DNA of 54,593 bases, from contig JAUXSN010000007.1 of assembly GCA_030679895.1 (NCBI GenBank), forward strand, positions 1-54,593, in the 5' to 3' direction. The position numbers and the translations under genes were made by a program. The stretch is from Candidatus Moraniibacteriota bacterium. GTDB lineage: Bacteria; Patescibacteriota; Minisyncoccia; Moranbacterales; UBA11712. How positions within the stretch are numbered: position 1 is the first letter of the stretch; each line of letters begins with the position of its first letter. Positions 1 through 8,400 of the stretch are shown here, piece after piece. The notes beneath the pieces are model-generated. The model had not been told where the DNA came from, searched no databases, and worked only from the letters and a program-made list of their open reading frames with translations.

Positions 1-273
1 GCGCGACATCAAAAAAATGTAGAGAAAATTTTTCTGTTTTGGGACTGAAATTTCTTCAAAATTTCAGGGCGGAAGCGGAGCGGAGGTCAGGCTGAATTTT
101 GAAAAAAAGTTCGAGCTTGGTTGTAAATCCGCACCAAAATCTGACTGCCACCGCCGTTGGCGGGGTGCCGCAAGAGGCGGCATAAATCTGGCGCCTTCGG
201 GCTCTTATGGATAGAATCTCGAAGCGTAGCGAAGATCCCGCCGTTGGCGGGGCCTCCCTGCCCACCATTTCAT

Positions 274-301
274 AAAAACAATCCAAAACCGGGTTGTTTT
301 T
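274..301 (+). other. Hairpin upstream of the Clp ATPase (possible terminator of an upstream gene)
   Basis: AAAAACAATCC-aaaacc-GGGTTGTTTTT, 11-bp stem including one G.T, ending in a T run. Confidence 0.45.
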
Positions 302-352
302 ATTTTGCCTATTTTATGGTATTATATTGTCAAAAGGGGACGGAAAAACAAA

Positions 353-2830
353 ATGGACTTCATTACTTGGCATTTTACTCAAGGAACAAAAAAATTTTTG
401 GAGATTTGGAAAAATTATCTTGGCTTTTTTTGGTGGTATTTTGGAATTTCCCGGCATTTTTGGACTTTATTTTCATCCTGGAAAAGGGATATTTCCCGCG
501 TCGGCCGGCGAGGATTTCACCCGGTGCTTTGGATCCAATCCGTTTTTGAAAATATTGTCACTCGTTTTTTGGGCGCGATAGTGAGGAGCTTTGTGATAAT
601 TATCGGGGTATTTGTGGAACTTATAGCCGCGCCTTCGGGCTTTTTTATCTTTTTGATATGGCTTTTTTCTCCGCTCTTGATTGTGGTTTTCGGAATTGGC
701 GCAGTGGTTTCTTCTCTTTATGGAGCAGCCTCCTTCGCTCTTAGCGGTATTTTTCTTTTTCTTATATCGATTTTTCTTTTTTACGCTTCCATAAGGTCAT
801 ACTTGGCTCAAGACAAAAGCGCTTCAGAAATAAGTTTGGAAAATTTTGCTTCACAGCCTTGGTTTTCAAGAGTCTGGCAAAGAATCGGAAAAGATCCGAC
901 AGGCGAAGAAGTCAGTTCTTTTTCAAATCCTGAAAATTTAAAAGAGTTTTTGAGAAGCTGCGACATAACGCCAGAAGAGTTTCAAAAAATTATCGAATGG
1001 GAGAAAACAGCCCAAGATAAAAAAGAACAAAAGAGAAAATTTTGGCTGAAAGCTAATTTGTACAACACTTTGCCTATCGGCCAAAACTGGACCTATGCCT
1101 ATACCGTCCATCTTGACCGGCACTCAACGGACCTGTCGGAAGGCGATCCGACGGAATATAAAGAATCGAAACTAGTCGGACATGTTCAGGATCTGGAACT
1201 TCTGGAACTGATTCTCACCCGTCCCAGCCAGAATAGCGCTTTTATCATTGGCGAAGCCGGAGTCGGAAAGCGGACGCTTGTCCATACGCTGGCAAAAAAA
1301 ATCAGAGAAAAAACAGCCAATCCGTATTTAATAGGAAAGAGAGTGCTCGAAATCAATATCGGTGAGATTTTCACGGGACTTACTGACCAAGGCCGGATCG
1401 AGAATGTTTTGCGGTCTATTTTTTTTGAAGCGGCTTATGCCGGAAATATAATTCTCGTGATTGACAATCTCGGCCATTTCCTTAAGTCTAATCCTAAAAA
1501 TCCGGGCGATGACATTTCGGCGGTACTGGCGGAATTTCTGGCCGCGCCGACTTTTCAAATAGTGGGCCTCGCAAACCCCGCTGAATTTCATGAAAATATC
1601 GAGAAAAAGGAGGGTCTTATGAAATACTTTGATAAGGTCCAGCTTGAGGAAATGACCGGCGACCAGACGCTGGAGGTTCTTCTGTATAATCTGAAAGATA
1701 TGGAAAGCGAAGGAGTGATTTTCACTTTCCAGGCTCTTCGCGAAATCATAAAGCTTTCCGATCGATATATAACCGATTCGCCTTTTCCGGAAAAAGCGCT
1801 TGACTTGATGGAGGAAGTTCTGCTTTTTTGGTCGCAGGCGCCAGCGGAAAAATATATCGGCCCGCAAACCGTGAGTGAAGTGGTTTCAAAGAAGATCAAG
1901 GTGCCTTTGGGCGAAATGCGAGAGAATGAAAAAGAAAAATTGGCCAATCTCGAAGAAATTATGCATAAGCGTGTCGTCGGACAGGAGTTTGCCATTCAGC
2001 AAATTGCCGAGACAATGCGCCGGGCCCGGGTGGGAATGGCCAGCTCCACAAAACCGATAGGCAGCTTTCTTTTTCTCGGCCCGACCGGTGTTGGGAAAAC
2101 CGAATCCGCCAAAACTCTGGCTGAAGCGTACTTTGGGGATGAACATCGGATGATACGTTTGGATATGAGTGAGTATCGAAGAGCCGATTCGACGGACAGG
2201 TTATTGGGCTCCGTCGAGATAAATATGACCGGGCAGCTGACCAACAAGGTAAAAGAAAATCCCTACGCGATTCTGCTTCTGGACGAAATCGAAAAAGCTC
2301 ATCCGGATATCCTGAACCTTTTTTTGCAGATTTTGGACGAAGGATGGCTGACTGATGCCTTTGGAAAAAAAATAAATTTCCGCAATTTGATAATAATCGC
2401 GACGTCCAATGCCGGATCGGATTTCATCAAAGCGGCCATAGATTCCGGGATGGATCCGCAGGAGCTGCAGGACAAACTGACAGACCATATCATCAAAGAA
2501 GGAATTTTCCGCCCTGAATTTCTGAATCGTTTCGAGGGAGTCATATTTTTTCACCCCCTAAGTAAAATAGAAATAACAAGAGTGGCCGAGCTTTTACTCG
2601 AAAAATACGCCCAAAAGCTGAAGAAAGAAGAGAATATCAATATTCAGTTCGATTCCGGCATAGCGGAATACACGGTTCAAAAAGGTTATGACCGAAAATT
2701 CGGAGCCAGGTCGATCGATCGCTTCATTCAGGACAGTATCGGCGACAAAATTGTCAAAAAATTGATCAGCGGAGAAATAAAAAAGGGAGATGATTTTTCT
2801 TTGGGGGTTGAAGAATTGTTAGCCCAATAA
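353..2830 (+). CDS. Membrane-anchored Clp-family AAA+ ATPase (two AAA modules, N-terminal hydrophobic segment)
   Basis: D2 Walker A GPTGVGKTESAKTLAE and Walker B AILLLDEIEKAHPDILNLFLQILDEG; Clp C-terminal domain (FRPEFLNRFEGVIFFHPL). ATG at 353 is in frame with the longer ORF starting at 305. Confidence 0.9.
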   Translation: MDFITWHFTQGTKKFLEIWKNYLGFFWWYFGISRHFWTLFSSWKRDISRVGRRGFHPVLWIQSVFENIVTRFLGAIVRSFVIIIGVFVELIAAPSGFFIFLIWLFSPLLIVVFGIGAVVSSLYGAASFALSGIFLFLISIFLFYASIRSYLAQDKSASEISLENFASQPWFSRVWQRIGKDPTGEEVSSFSNPENLKEFLRSCDITPEEFQKIIEWEKTAQDKKEQKRKFWLKANLYNTLPIGQNWTYAYTVHLDRHSTDLSEGDPTEYKESKLVGHVQDLELLELILTRPSQNSAFIIGEAGVGKRTLVHTLAKKIREKTANPYLIGKRVLEINIGEIFTGLTDQGRIENVLRSIFFEAAYAGNIILVIDNLGHFLKSNPKNPGDDISAVLAEFLAAPTFQIVGLANPAEFHENIEKKEGLMKYFDKVQLEEMTGDQTLEVLLYNLKDMESEGVIFTFQALREIIKLSDRYITDSPFPEKALDLMEEVLLFWSQAPAEKYIGPQTVSEVVSKKIKVPLGEMRENEKEKLANLEEIMHKRVVGQEFAIQQIAETMRRARVGMASSTKPIGSFLFLGPTGVGKTESAKTLAEAYFGDEHRMIRLDMSEYRRADSTDRLLGSVEINMTGQLTNKVKENPYAILLLDEIEKAHPDILNLFLQILDEGWLTDAFGKKINFRNLIIIATSNAGSDFIKAAIDSGMDPQELQDKLTDHIIKEGIFRPEFLNRFEGVIFFHPLSKIEITRVAELLLEKYAQKLKKEENINIQFDSGIAEYTVQKGYDRKFGARSIDRFIQDSIGDKIVKKLISGEIKKGDDFSLGVEELLAQ

Positions 2831-2892
2831 ATATAGCCAAAGCAAAGTTCTTTCTTTCCCTTAGCGGGATCTTTTATTTACATCGGCAGTTC

Positions 2893-2911
2893 TGGACTTT
2901 TGTCCATTTTT
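2893..2911 (+). terminator. Possible small rho-independent terminator between clp and pheS
   Basis: TGGAC-TTTT-GTCCA-TTTTT. Confidence 0.4.
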
Positions 2912-2927
2912 GAGCTAGATTTAAAAT

Positions 2928-3950
2928 ATGGACAAGGAAAAAATAATCAGCATTAAGTCAAAATTTCTTATTGAAATCACTAAAGCTCAAAGCGAGAAGG
3001 AACTTTATGATATAAAGGTGAAATACGCCGGGCGAAACGGCGAACTTACTAAAATACTTAAAAATTTGAAAAATCTTCCGGCGGAAAAGAGAAAAGAAAT
3101 CGGACCACTGGCAAATCAGGCGCGCCAAGTTATCGAAAAGACTTATGAAAAACGCCGCAAAGAACTCGGTTCGCAGATCGACTGGGAAAAAGAAAAGATC
3201 GATGTGACGATTCCCGGAGAAAAAGCCTCCCGCGGCAGTCTTCATCCGATTACCTTGGTTTATAGGGAAATCGAGAAAATATTTTCCTCGATGGGCTTTG
3301 AAGTTGTCGAAGGGCCGGAGCTCGAGACGGATTGGTATAATTTCACCTCGCTTAATTTTCCACTCGATCATCCGGCGCGCGATATGCAGGATACTTTTTG
3401 GATAAAATCTCCGAAGGAAAAAATGGTTTTGCGCACCCATACTTCGCCGGTGCAGGTACGATACATGGAGAAACAAAAACCCCCTTTTCGAATAATTGTT
3501 CCCGGAAGAGTATATCGCAATGAAGCGACGGACGCCGCGCATGAACATACCTTGCATCAATTCGAGGCTCTTGTCGTTGGAGACGATATAAATGTCGGCC
3601 ATTTCAAGTATATTGCGAAAGAATTTTTCAGCGCTTTTTTTGGTAAAAATATAAATATCCGCCTTCGGCCAAGCTTTTTTCCGTTCACGGAACCAAGCTT
3701 TGAATTTGATATCAGTTGTACGGTTTGCGGCGGAAAAAAATGTCCCTCGTGCAAAAATTCCGGCTGGCTGGAAATCGGCGGCGCGGGAATGGTCAATCAA
3801 AATGTTTTTGTGTCAGCCGGATACCTGCGAAATCGATATCAAGGCTTTGCCTGGGGATTTGGCATCGAACGCCTCGCAATGATGAAATACAAAATTGATG
3901 ACATCCGCTGGTTTGAGAGCGGGGATTTGAGGTTTATTAAGCAGTTTTAG
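2928..3950 (+). CDS. pheS: Phenylalanine--tRNA ligase alpha subunit
   Basis: LHPITLVYREIEKIFSSMGFEVVEGPELETDWYNFTSLNFPLDHPARDMQDTFW, class II aaRS motifs, FAWGFGIERLAMMKY. Confidence 0.97.
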   Translation: MDKEKIISIKSKFLIEITKAQSEKELYDIKVKYAGRNGELTKILKNLKNLPAEKRKEIGPLANQARQVIEKTYEKRRKELGSQIDWEKEKIDVTIPGEKASRGSLHPITLVYREIEKIFSSMGFEVVEGPELETDWYNFTSLNFPLDHPARDMQDTFWIKSPKEKMVLRTHTSPVQVRYMEKQKPPFRIIVPGRVYRNEATDAAHEHTLHQFEALVVGDDINVGHFKYIAKEFFSAFFGKNINIRLRPSFFPFTEPSFEFDISCTVCGGKKCPSCKNSGWLEIGGAGMVNQNVFVSAGYLRNRYQGFAWGFGIERLAMMKYKIDDIRWFESGDLRFIKQF

Positions 3951-3952
3951 TA

Positions 3953-3975
3953 TTCCTAATCTCGTAGATTAGGAA
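3953..3975. repeat. Short palindrome at pheS 3' end
   Basis: TTCCTAATCT-CGT-AGATTAGGAA, 10-bp perfect arms, 2 nt after the pheS stop. Confidence 0.85.
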
Positions 3976-3983
3976 AATAATTT

Positions 3984-6014
3984 ATGAAGTATAGTTATAC
4001 TTGGCTCAAAGAATTATCTGGAACAAAAAAGTCGCCAAAGCAATTGGCGGAGCTTTTGACTATGCGCTCATTTGAGTTTGAAAACATAAAAACCGAAGGA
4101 AAAGAAACCCAACTCGAATTTTCCATTTTACCCAACCGCGGACACGACGCGCTTTCGCATATCGGAATGGCGCGGGAAATATGCGCGTTGGAAAGACGGA
4201 AGTTTTCGCAGACGTCCCCATTCCACTTGGAAACTAAGTTTCCAAGTGGAATGGAAGTGAAAATTACGGACAAAAAACTTTGCCCGCGTTACATCGGAGC
4301 GGTTTTAGAAAATATCAAAGTAACGGCTTCACCCAAATGGATGCAGGAAAGGCTTGTCGTTTGCGGGATAAAACCAATAAATAATATTGTAGACATTACA
4401 AATTATGTCATGCTTGAAGCGGGCCAGCCGCTTCACGCTTTCGATGCAAAGAAAATATACCAGATACCAGATACTAAATACCAGATACTTATCCGCCGAG
4501 CCAAGAAGAATGAAGAAATAAAATTATTGGACGAAAAGATTTATAAGCTTACCGAAAACAATCTCGTGATTGCTGACTTCAAAAAAGCGCTGGCATTGGC
4601 AGGTGTGATGGGCGGGTTTGAATCATCCATAAACAGCAAAACCACTTCAATAATTCTTGAATCAGCCAATTTCAATTCGACGAGCATCAGGAAAACGAGA
4701 GCTTTGCACAGCATAATCACCGAATCGTCGCATCGCTTCGAGCGCGACATTGACCCGAATCTGGCGGAAACAGCCATGGCGCGCGCGATTATATTGATCA
4801 AAGAAATAGGCGGAAAAAATATTGAAGTTACCGCGCTATCTGACGTTTATCCGAAAAAAGCGAAGCCCTGGCAGATAAAATTGGATACAAACTATGCAAA
4901 TAGTTTACTTGGTGAAAAGATTCCAATTTCAAAAATGAAAAATATTCTTGAAAATCTCGGGATTAAATTACTTGGAAACTTAGTTTCCAAGTTGAATGTT
5001 GAAGTTCCAACTTATCGGATTGATCTCAAGACGCAGGAAGACCTCATCGAAGAAATCGGCCGCATCTACGGATATGAAAATATCAAAGAGCAGGCGCCGT
5101 GTGTCGAAATAAAAACTCCGCCTCAAAACGCGAAAAGGGACTTCGAAAATAAACTTCGTGATATTCTGGTCGGCCTTGGATTTTCGGAAGTGATGAATTA
5201 TTCATTCTATGGCGCTGAAGATGTTGCGAAATGCAATTTGAAAATTGAGGATCATATCGAAGTGGCGAATCCCTTAAGTTCGGAACAGCAGTACTTGCGC
5301 CGAAATTTAATCTCAGGCCTTTTGAAAAATATAAGACTAAATCTGAAAAATTTCTCTGAGGTTCAGATTTTTGAAATTGGGGAAAAGTTTTGCAATGATA
5401 AGGAGAAGTTCAGTGAAATACCACTCTTGGTCGGAGCATTGGCGAATGATGATGCAAAAAAATCTCCCTTCTTTAAACTAAAAGGAATGTTTCAAGAGCT
5501 GCTCCAAAAAACAGGAATTAGAAATGCTGAATACAAGGCGCTGAACGAAGAGTATAAATTCTGGCATCCGACCCGGGCAGCGCAGATTATTATAAACGGA
5601 AAGAAAATTGGCAGAATTGGAGAAATCAGCCCAATTGTCTTGAAAAATTATGGCATAAAGCGACGGGTGGCTGTTTTTGGACTTAAGATTGAAGAACTGA
5701 TAAAAATCGGCGCTCAAGATAAGCAGTATAACTCAATCAGCAAATTTCCAACTGTGGAGCGCGATATTTCTATGTTTGTCGGAAAAGAAACAAAATATGC
5801 CGACATAGTTTCAAATATTCAAAAGAATGGAGGAAATCTCGTGAAGAACGTCGAGCTGTTTGATGTTTTTGAGAAAGAAGGCGAAAAGAGCCTGGCGCTC
5901 CGCATCAAAATCGGATCCAATTCAAAAACATTGACCTCCGGAGAAATTGACGCGGTGATGGAAAAAATAGTCTCTTCGCTGGAAAAAAATTTAAAAGTGA
6001 AAGTGAGAAAATAG
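3984..6014 (+). CDS. pheT: Phenylalanine--tRNA ligase beta subunit, short form apparently lacking the N-terminal EMAP-type tRNA-binding domain
   Basis: LPNRGHDALSHIGMAREICAL, LALAGVMGG, EEIGRIYGYENI, C-terminal anticodon-binding (FDX-ACB) domain ending in KNLKVKVRK. Confidence 0.95.
   Translation: MKYSYTWLKELSGTKKSPKQLAELLTMRSFEFENIKTEGKETQLEFSILPNRGHDALSHIGMAREICALERRKFSQTSPFHLETKFPSGMEVKITDKKLCPRYIGAVLENIKVTASPKWMQERLVVCGIKPINNIVDITNYVMLEAGQPLHAFDAKKIYQIPDTKYQILIRRAKKNEEIKLLDEKIYKLTENNLVIADFKKALALAGVMGGFESSINSKTTSIILESANFNSTSIRKTRALHSIITESSHRFERDIDPNLAETAMARAIILIKEIGGKNIEVTALSDVYPKKAKPWQIKLDTNYANSLLGEKIPISKMKNILENLGIKLLGNLVSKLNVEVPTYRIDLKTQEDLIEEIGRIYGYENIKEQAPCVEIKTPPQNAKRDFENKLRDILVGLGFSEVMNYSFYGAEDVAKCNLKIEDHIEVANPLSSEQQYLRRNLISGLLKNIRLNLKNFSEVQIFEIGEKFCNDKEKFSEIPLLVGALANDDAKKSPFFKLKGMFQELLQKTGIRNAEYKALNEEYKFWHPTRAAQIIINGKKIGRIGEISPIVLKNYGIKRRVAVFGLKIEELIKIGAQDKQYNSISKFPTVERDISMFVGKETKYADIVSNIQKNGGNLVKNVELFDVFEKEGEKSLALRIKIGSNSKTLTSGEIDAVMEKIVSSLEKNLKVKVRK
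4218..4254. repeat. 37-nt near-perfect palindrome inside pheT coding sequence
   Basis: CCATTCCACTTGGAAACT-A-AGTTTCCAAGTGGAATGG; 18-bp perfect arms, 1-nt spacer. Confidence 0.95.
4457..4491 (+). repeat. Heptanucleotide word array inside pheT
   Basis: ATACCAG ATACCAG ATACTAA ATACCAG ATACTTA (5 x 7 nt), encoding IYQIPDTKYQI. Confidence 0.9.
4970..4992. repeat. Second copy of the pheT palindrome core, in a different reading frame
   Basis: ACTTGGAAACT-T-AGTTTCCAAGT; same core as 4225-4247. Confidence 0.92.
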
Positions 6015-6020
6015 CGATTA

Positions 6021-8390
6021 ATGAAAGAAATCTCCAAGCACTACAATCCCCAGGAAGTTGAGCCGAAGTGGCGCGAATTTTGGGAAAAAGAAGGAATATA
6101 TAGATTCAACCCCAAAGCCAAAGGGGAGATTTTTTCTGTGGACACTCCTCCGCCCTATGTTTCGGCCGACCATCTGCATGCCGGGCATGTGATGAGCTAC
6201 GCGCAAGCTGAATTTGTCGTCCGCTTCAAGCGCATGCGCGGATTCAATGTCTATTACCCGATGGGCTTTGACGATAACGGCTTGCCGACGGAAAGATTTG
6301 TTGAAAAGAAATATAAAATCAATAGGTCGAAAATTTCCCGATCCGAGTTCATAAAGCTTTGTCTTGAAGAAACAAAAAAAGGTTCAGAAAACTATAGAAA
6401 GCTCTGGACTCTTTTGGGAATTTCCGTTGACTGGACAAAAACATACAGCACCATTAACAAGCATTGCCGCCGGATTTCGCAGTGGTCTTTTATAGATCTC
6501 TATAAAAAAGAAAAAATTTACCGGGCCAAGAAGCCAATTCTCTGGTGCACGGCTTGCCGGACAGCCATTGCGCAAGCGGATCTTGAAGCCGAAGAAAAAG
6601 AAAGCAATCTGGTATATATAAAAGTAAAAGTTGAAACCGGAGACGAAATTGTTTTTGCGACAACAAGACCGGAACTCTTGCCCGCCTGTATGGGAATTTC
6701 CGTCCATCCGAACGACAAGAGATATAAAAAACTAATCGGAAAAAAGATCACTCTGCCTCTCACGAAAAAGAAGATAACCCTCACCGCGGATGTTGCAACG
6801 GACATGAAGTATGGTTCCGGAGTCGTCTATTATTGTTCTTACGGGGGAGGGGAATGCATTGAGTGGCTTTCGCGCCATCCAGAAGCGAAAGCGATTGAGC
6901 TCGTTCTTCCCAACGGACGATTTTCCAAGAACGGGGGCTCCTATGAAGGCATGAAAGTTTTGGAAGCCAGAAAAAAAATAGTCGAAGATCTCCAAAAAGC
7001 CGGCGCGATTGAAAAAATTGAACCGATCAAACATTCGGTTTATGTGCACGAACGATGCGGAACAGATGTAGAATATATCGAATCGGAGCAATGGTTCATT
7101 AAATTACTTGAAAGCAAAAAAGAATTTCTGAAGCGCGGACAGGAACTGAAATGGTTTCCAAAAACAATGAAACGAATTTATGACGAGTGGGTAGAAAACC
7201 TTAAATGGGACTGGTGCATTTCCCGCCAGCGCTATTTCGGCGTTCCTTTTCCGGTTTGGCATTGCGCGAAGTGCAGTGAAGTGATTTTGCCGGATGAAAA
7301 AGATCTGCCCGTCGATCCTCTCGAAGAGCAGCCAAGAATCAAAGCTTGCCCCAAATGCGGCGCAAAGGTATTCTTGCCGGAAAAAGACGTTTTTGACACC
7401 TGGCAGACATCGTCTCTCACGCCGATAATATCTCAAAAGCTCATGGGAGACGCGGCGACGCAGAAAAAACTGTACCCGAGTTCGCTTCGGCCGCAAGCGT
7501 TTGAAATAATAAGAACCTGGCTTTTCTATACGATCGTAAAATCCCACTATCACCACAACCATTTGCCATTCGCAAACGCTATGATTTCCGGGCATGGCCT
7601 CGATGAACAGGGAAGAAAAATATCAAAGCGATTGGGAAATTATATTCCGCCCGAAAAAATCATTGAAGAATATGGCGCTGACGCGATGCGTTATTGGGCG
7701 ACCGGGGCGACTCTCGGCCAGAGCTTGAGATTCAATATTTTGGAAGTCAAAAAAGGGCGGCGAACGACCACGAAATTGTGGAATGTGGCCCGCTTTATGG
7801 CTATGCACGAAAAAAAGCCCAAGCTCATCGCAAATAGCGACCATTTGGAACGGGCAGATTTCTGGATCCTTGAGGAAATGGATAAAACCATCGCCGAAGT
7901 TACCAAAAATTTTGAAAATTATACCTACGCCAAAGCCAAAGACAAGATTGATGATTTTTTCTGGTCGAAATTGGCGGATTATTATGTTGAATTTATCAAA
8001 TACCGGCTTTTTGGCGAAGATAAAAAATCAAAAGACGCGGCCATAAGAACGCTTACGACAGTTTTTTTCAATGTCATCAAAATGTACGCGCCGATTATGC
8101 CTTTTGTGACAGAAGAAATCTTCCAGACATTTTTTAAGGGCGCTGAAAAATCAAAGAGTATCCATTTGTCCGGATGGCCTGAAGAAATATCCGCATCGGG
8201 CGGAAAAGCCGCTGACATCTCGGATTTCAAGGAGGCTATTAAAGCTATTGACGAAATTCGCAAATTCAAAACCGAAAAGGGAATTTCATTGGGTATCGAC
8301 ATTAAATCGCTGAAACTGAAAACTAAAGTAAACCTCAAAAAATACGGCGATTTTTTGAAGAAAGCGGGACGGGTAAAAAAAATAACATAA
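6021..8390 (+). CDS. valS: Valine--tRNA ligase (short form)
   Basis: HAGHVMSYAQAEFVVRFKRMRGFNVYYPMGFDDNGLPTE; VVYYCSYGGGECIEWL; DTWQTSSLTP; KISKRLGN. Confidence 0.93.
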   Translation: MKEISKHYNPQEVEPKWREFWEKEGIYRFNPKAKGEIFSVDTPPPYVSADHLHAGHVMSYAQAEFVVRFKRMRGFNVYYPMGFDDNGLPTERFVEKKYKINRSKISRSEFIKLCLEETKKGSENYRKLWTLLGISVDWTKTYSTINKHCRRISQWSFIDLYKKEKIYRAKKPILWCTACRTAIAQADLEAEEKESNLVYIKVKVETGDEIVFATTRPELLPACMGISVHPNDKRYKKLIGKKITLPLTKKKITLTADVATDMKYGSGVVYYCSYGGGECIEWLSRHPEAKAIELVLPNGRFSKNGGSYEGMKVLEARKKIVEDLQKAGAIEKIEPIKHSVYVHERCGTDVEYIESEQWFIKLLESKKEFLKRGQELKWFPKTMKRIYDEWVENLKWDWCISRQRYFGVPFPVWHCAKCSEVILPDEKDLPVDPLEEQPRIKACPKCGAKVFLPEKDVFDTWQTSSLTPIISQKLMGDAATQKKLYPSSLRPQAFEIIRTWLFYTIVKSHYHHNHLPFANAMISGHGLDEQGRKISKRLGNYIPPEKIIEEYGADAMRYWATGATLGQSLRFNILEVKKGRRTTTKLWNVARFMAMHEKKPKLIANSDHLERADFWILEEMDKTIAEVTKNFENYTYAKAKDKIDDFFWSKLADYYVEFIKYRLFGEDKKSKDAAIRTLTTVFFNVIKMYAPIMPFVTEEIFQTFFKGAEKSKSIHLSGWPEEISASGGKAADISDFKEAIKAIDEIRKFKTEKGISLGIDIKSLKLKTKVNLKKYGDFLKKAGRVKKIT

Positions 8391-8400
8391 TGGCTGTTTG

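Noticed and set aside
157-581. ORFs 157-549 and 294-581 overlapping the Clp N-terminus
   Set aside because: Alternative frames of the non-coding leader and the clp gene; no recognisable protein features.
2958-3800. 280-aa minus-strand ORF antisense to pheS (and similar long antisense ORFs, e.g. 34761-35579 opposite recJ, 21698-22408 opposite the MFS gene)
   Set aside because: The opposite strand encodes well-recognised proteins; the antisense translations show no family motifs.
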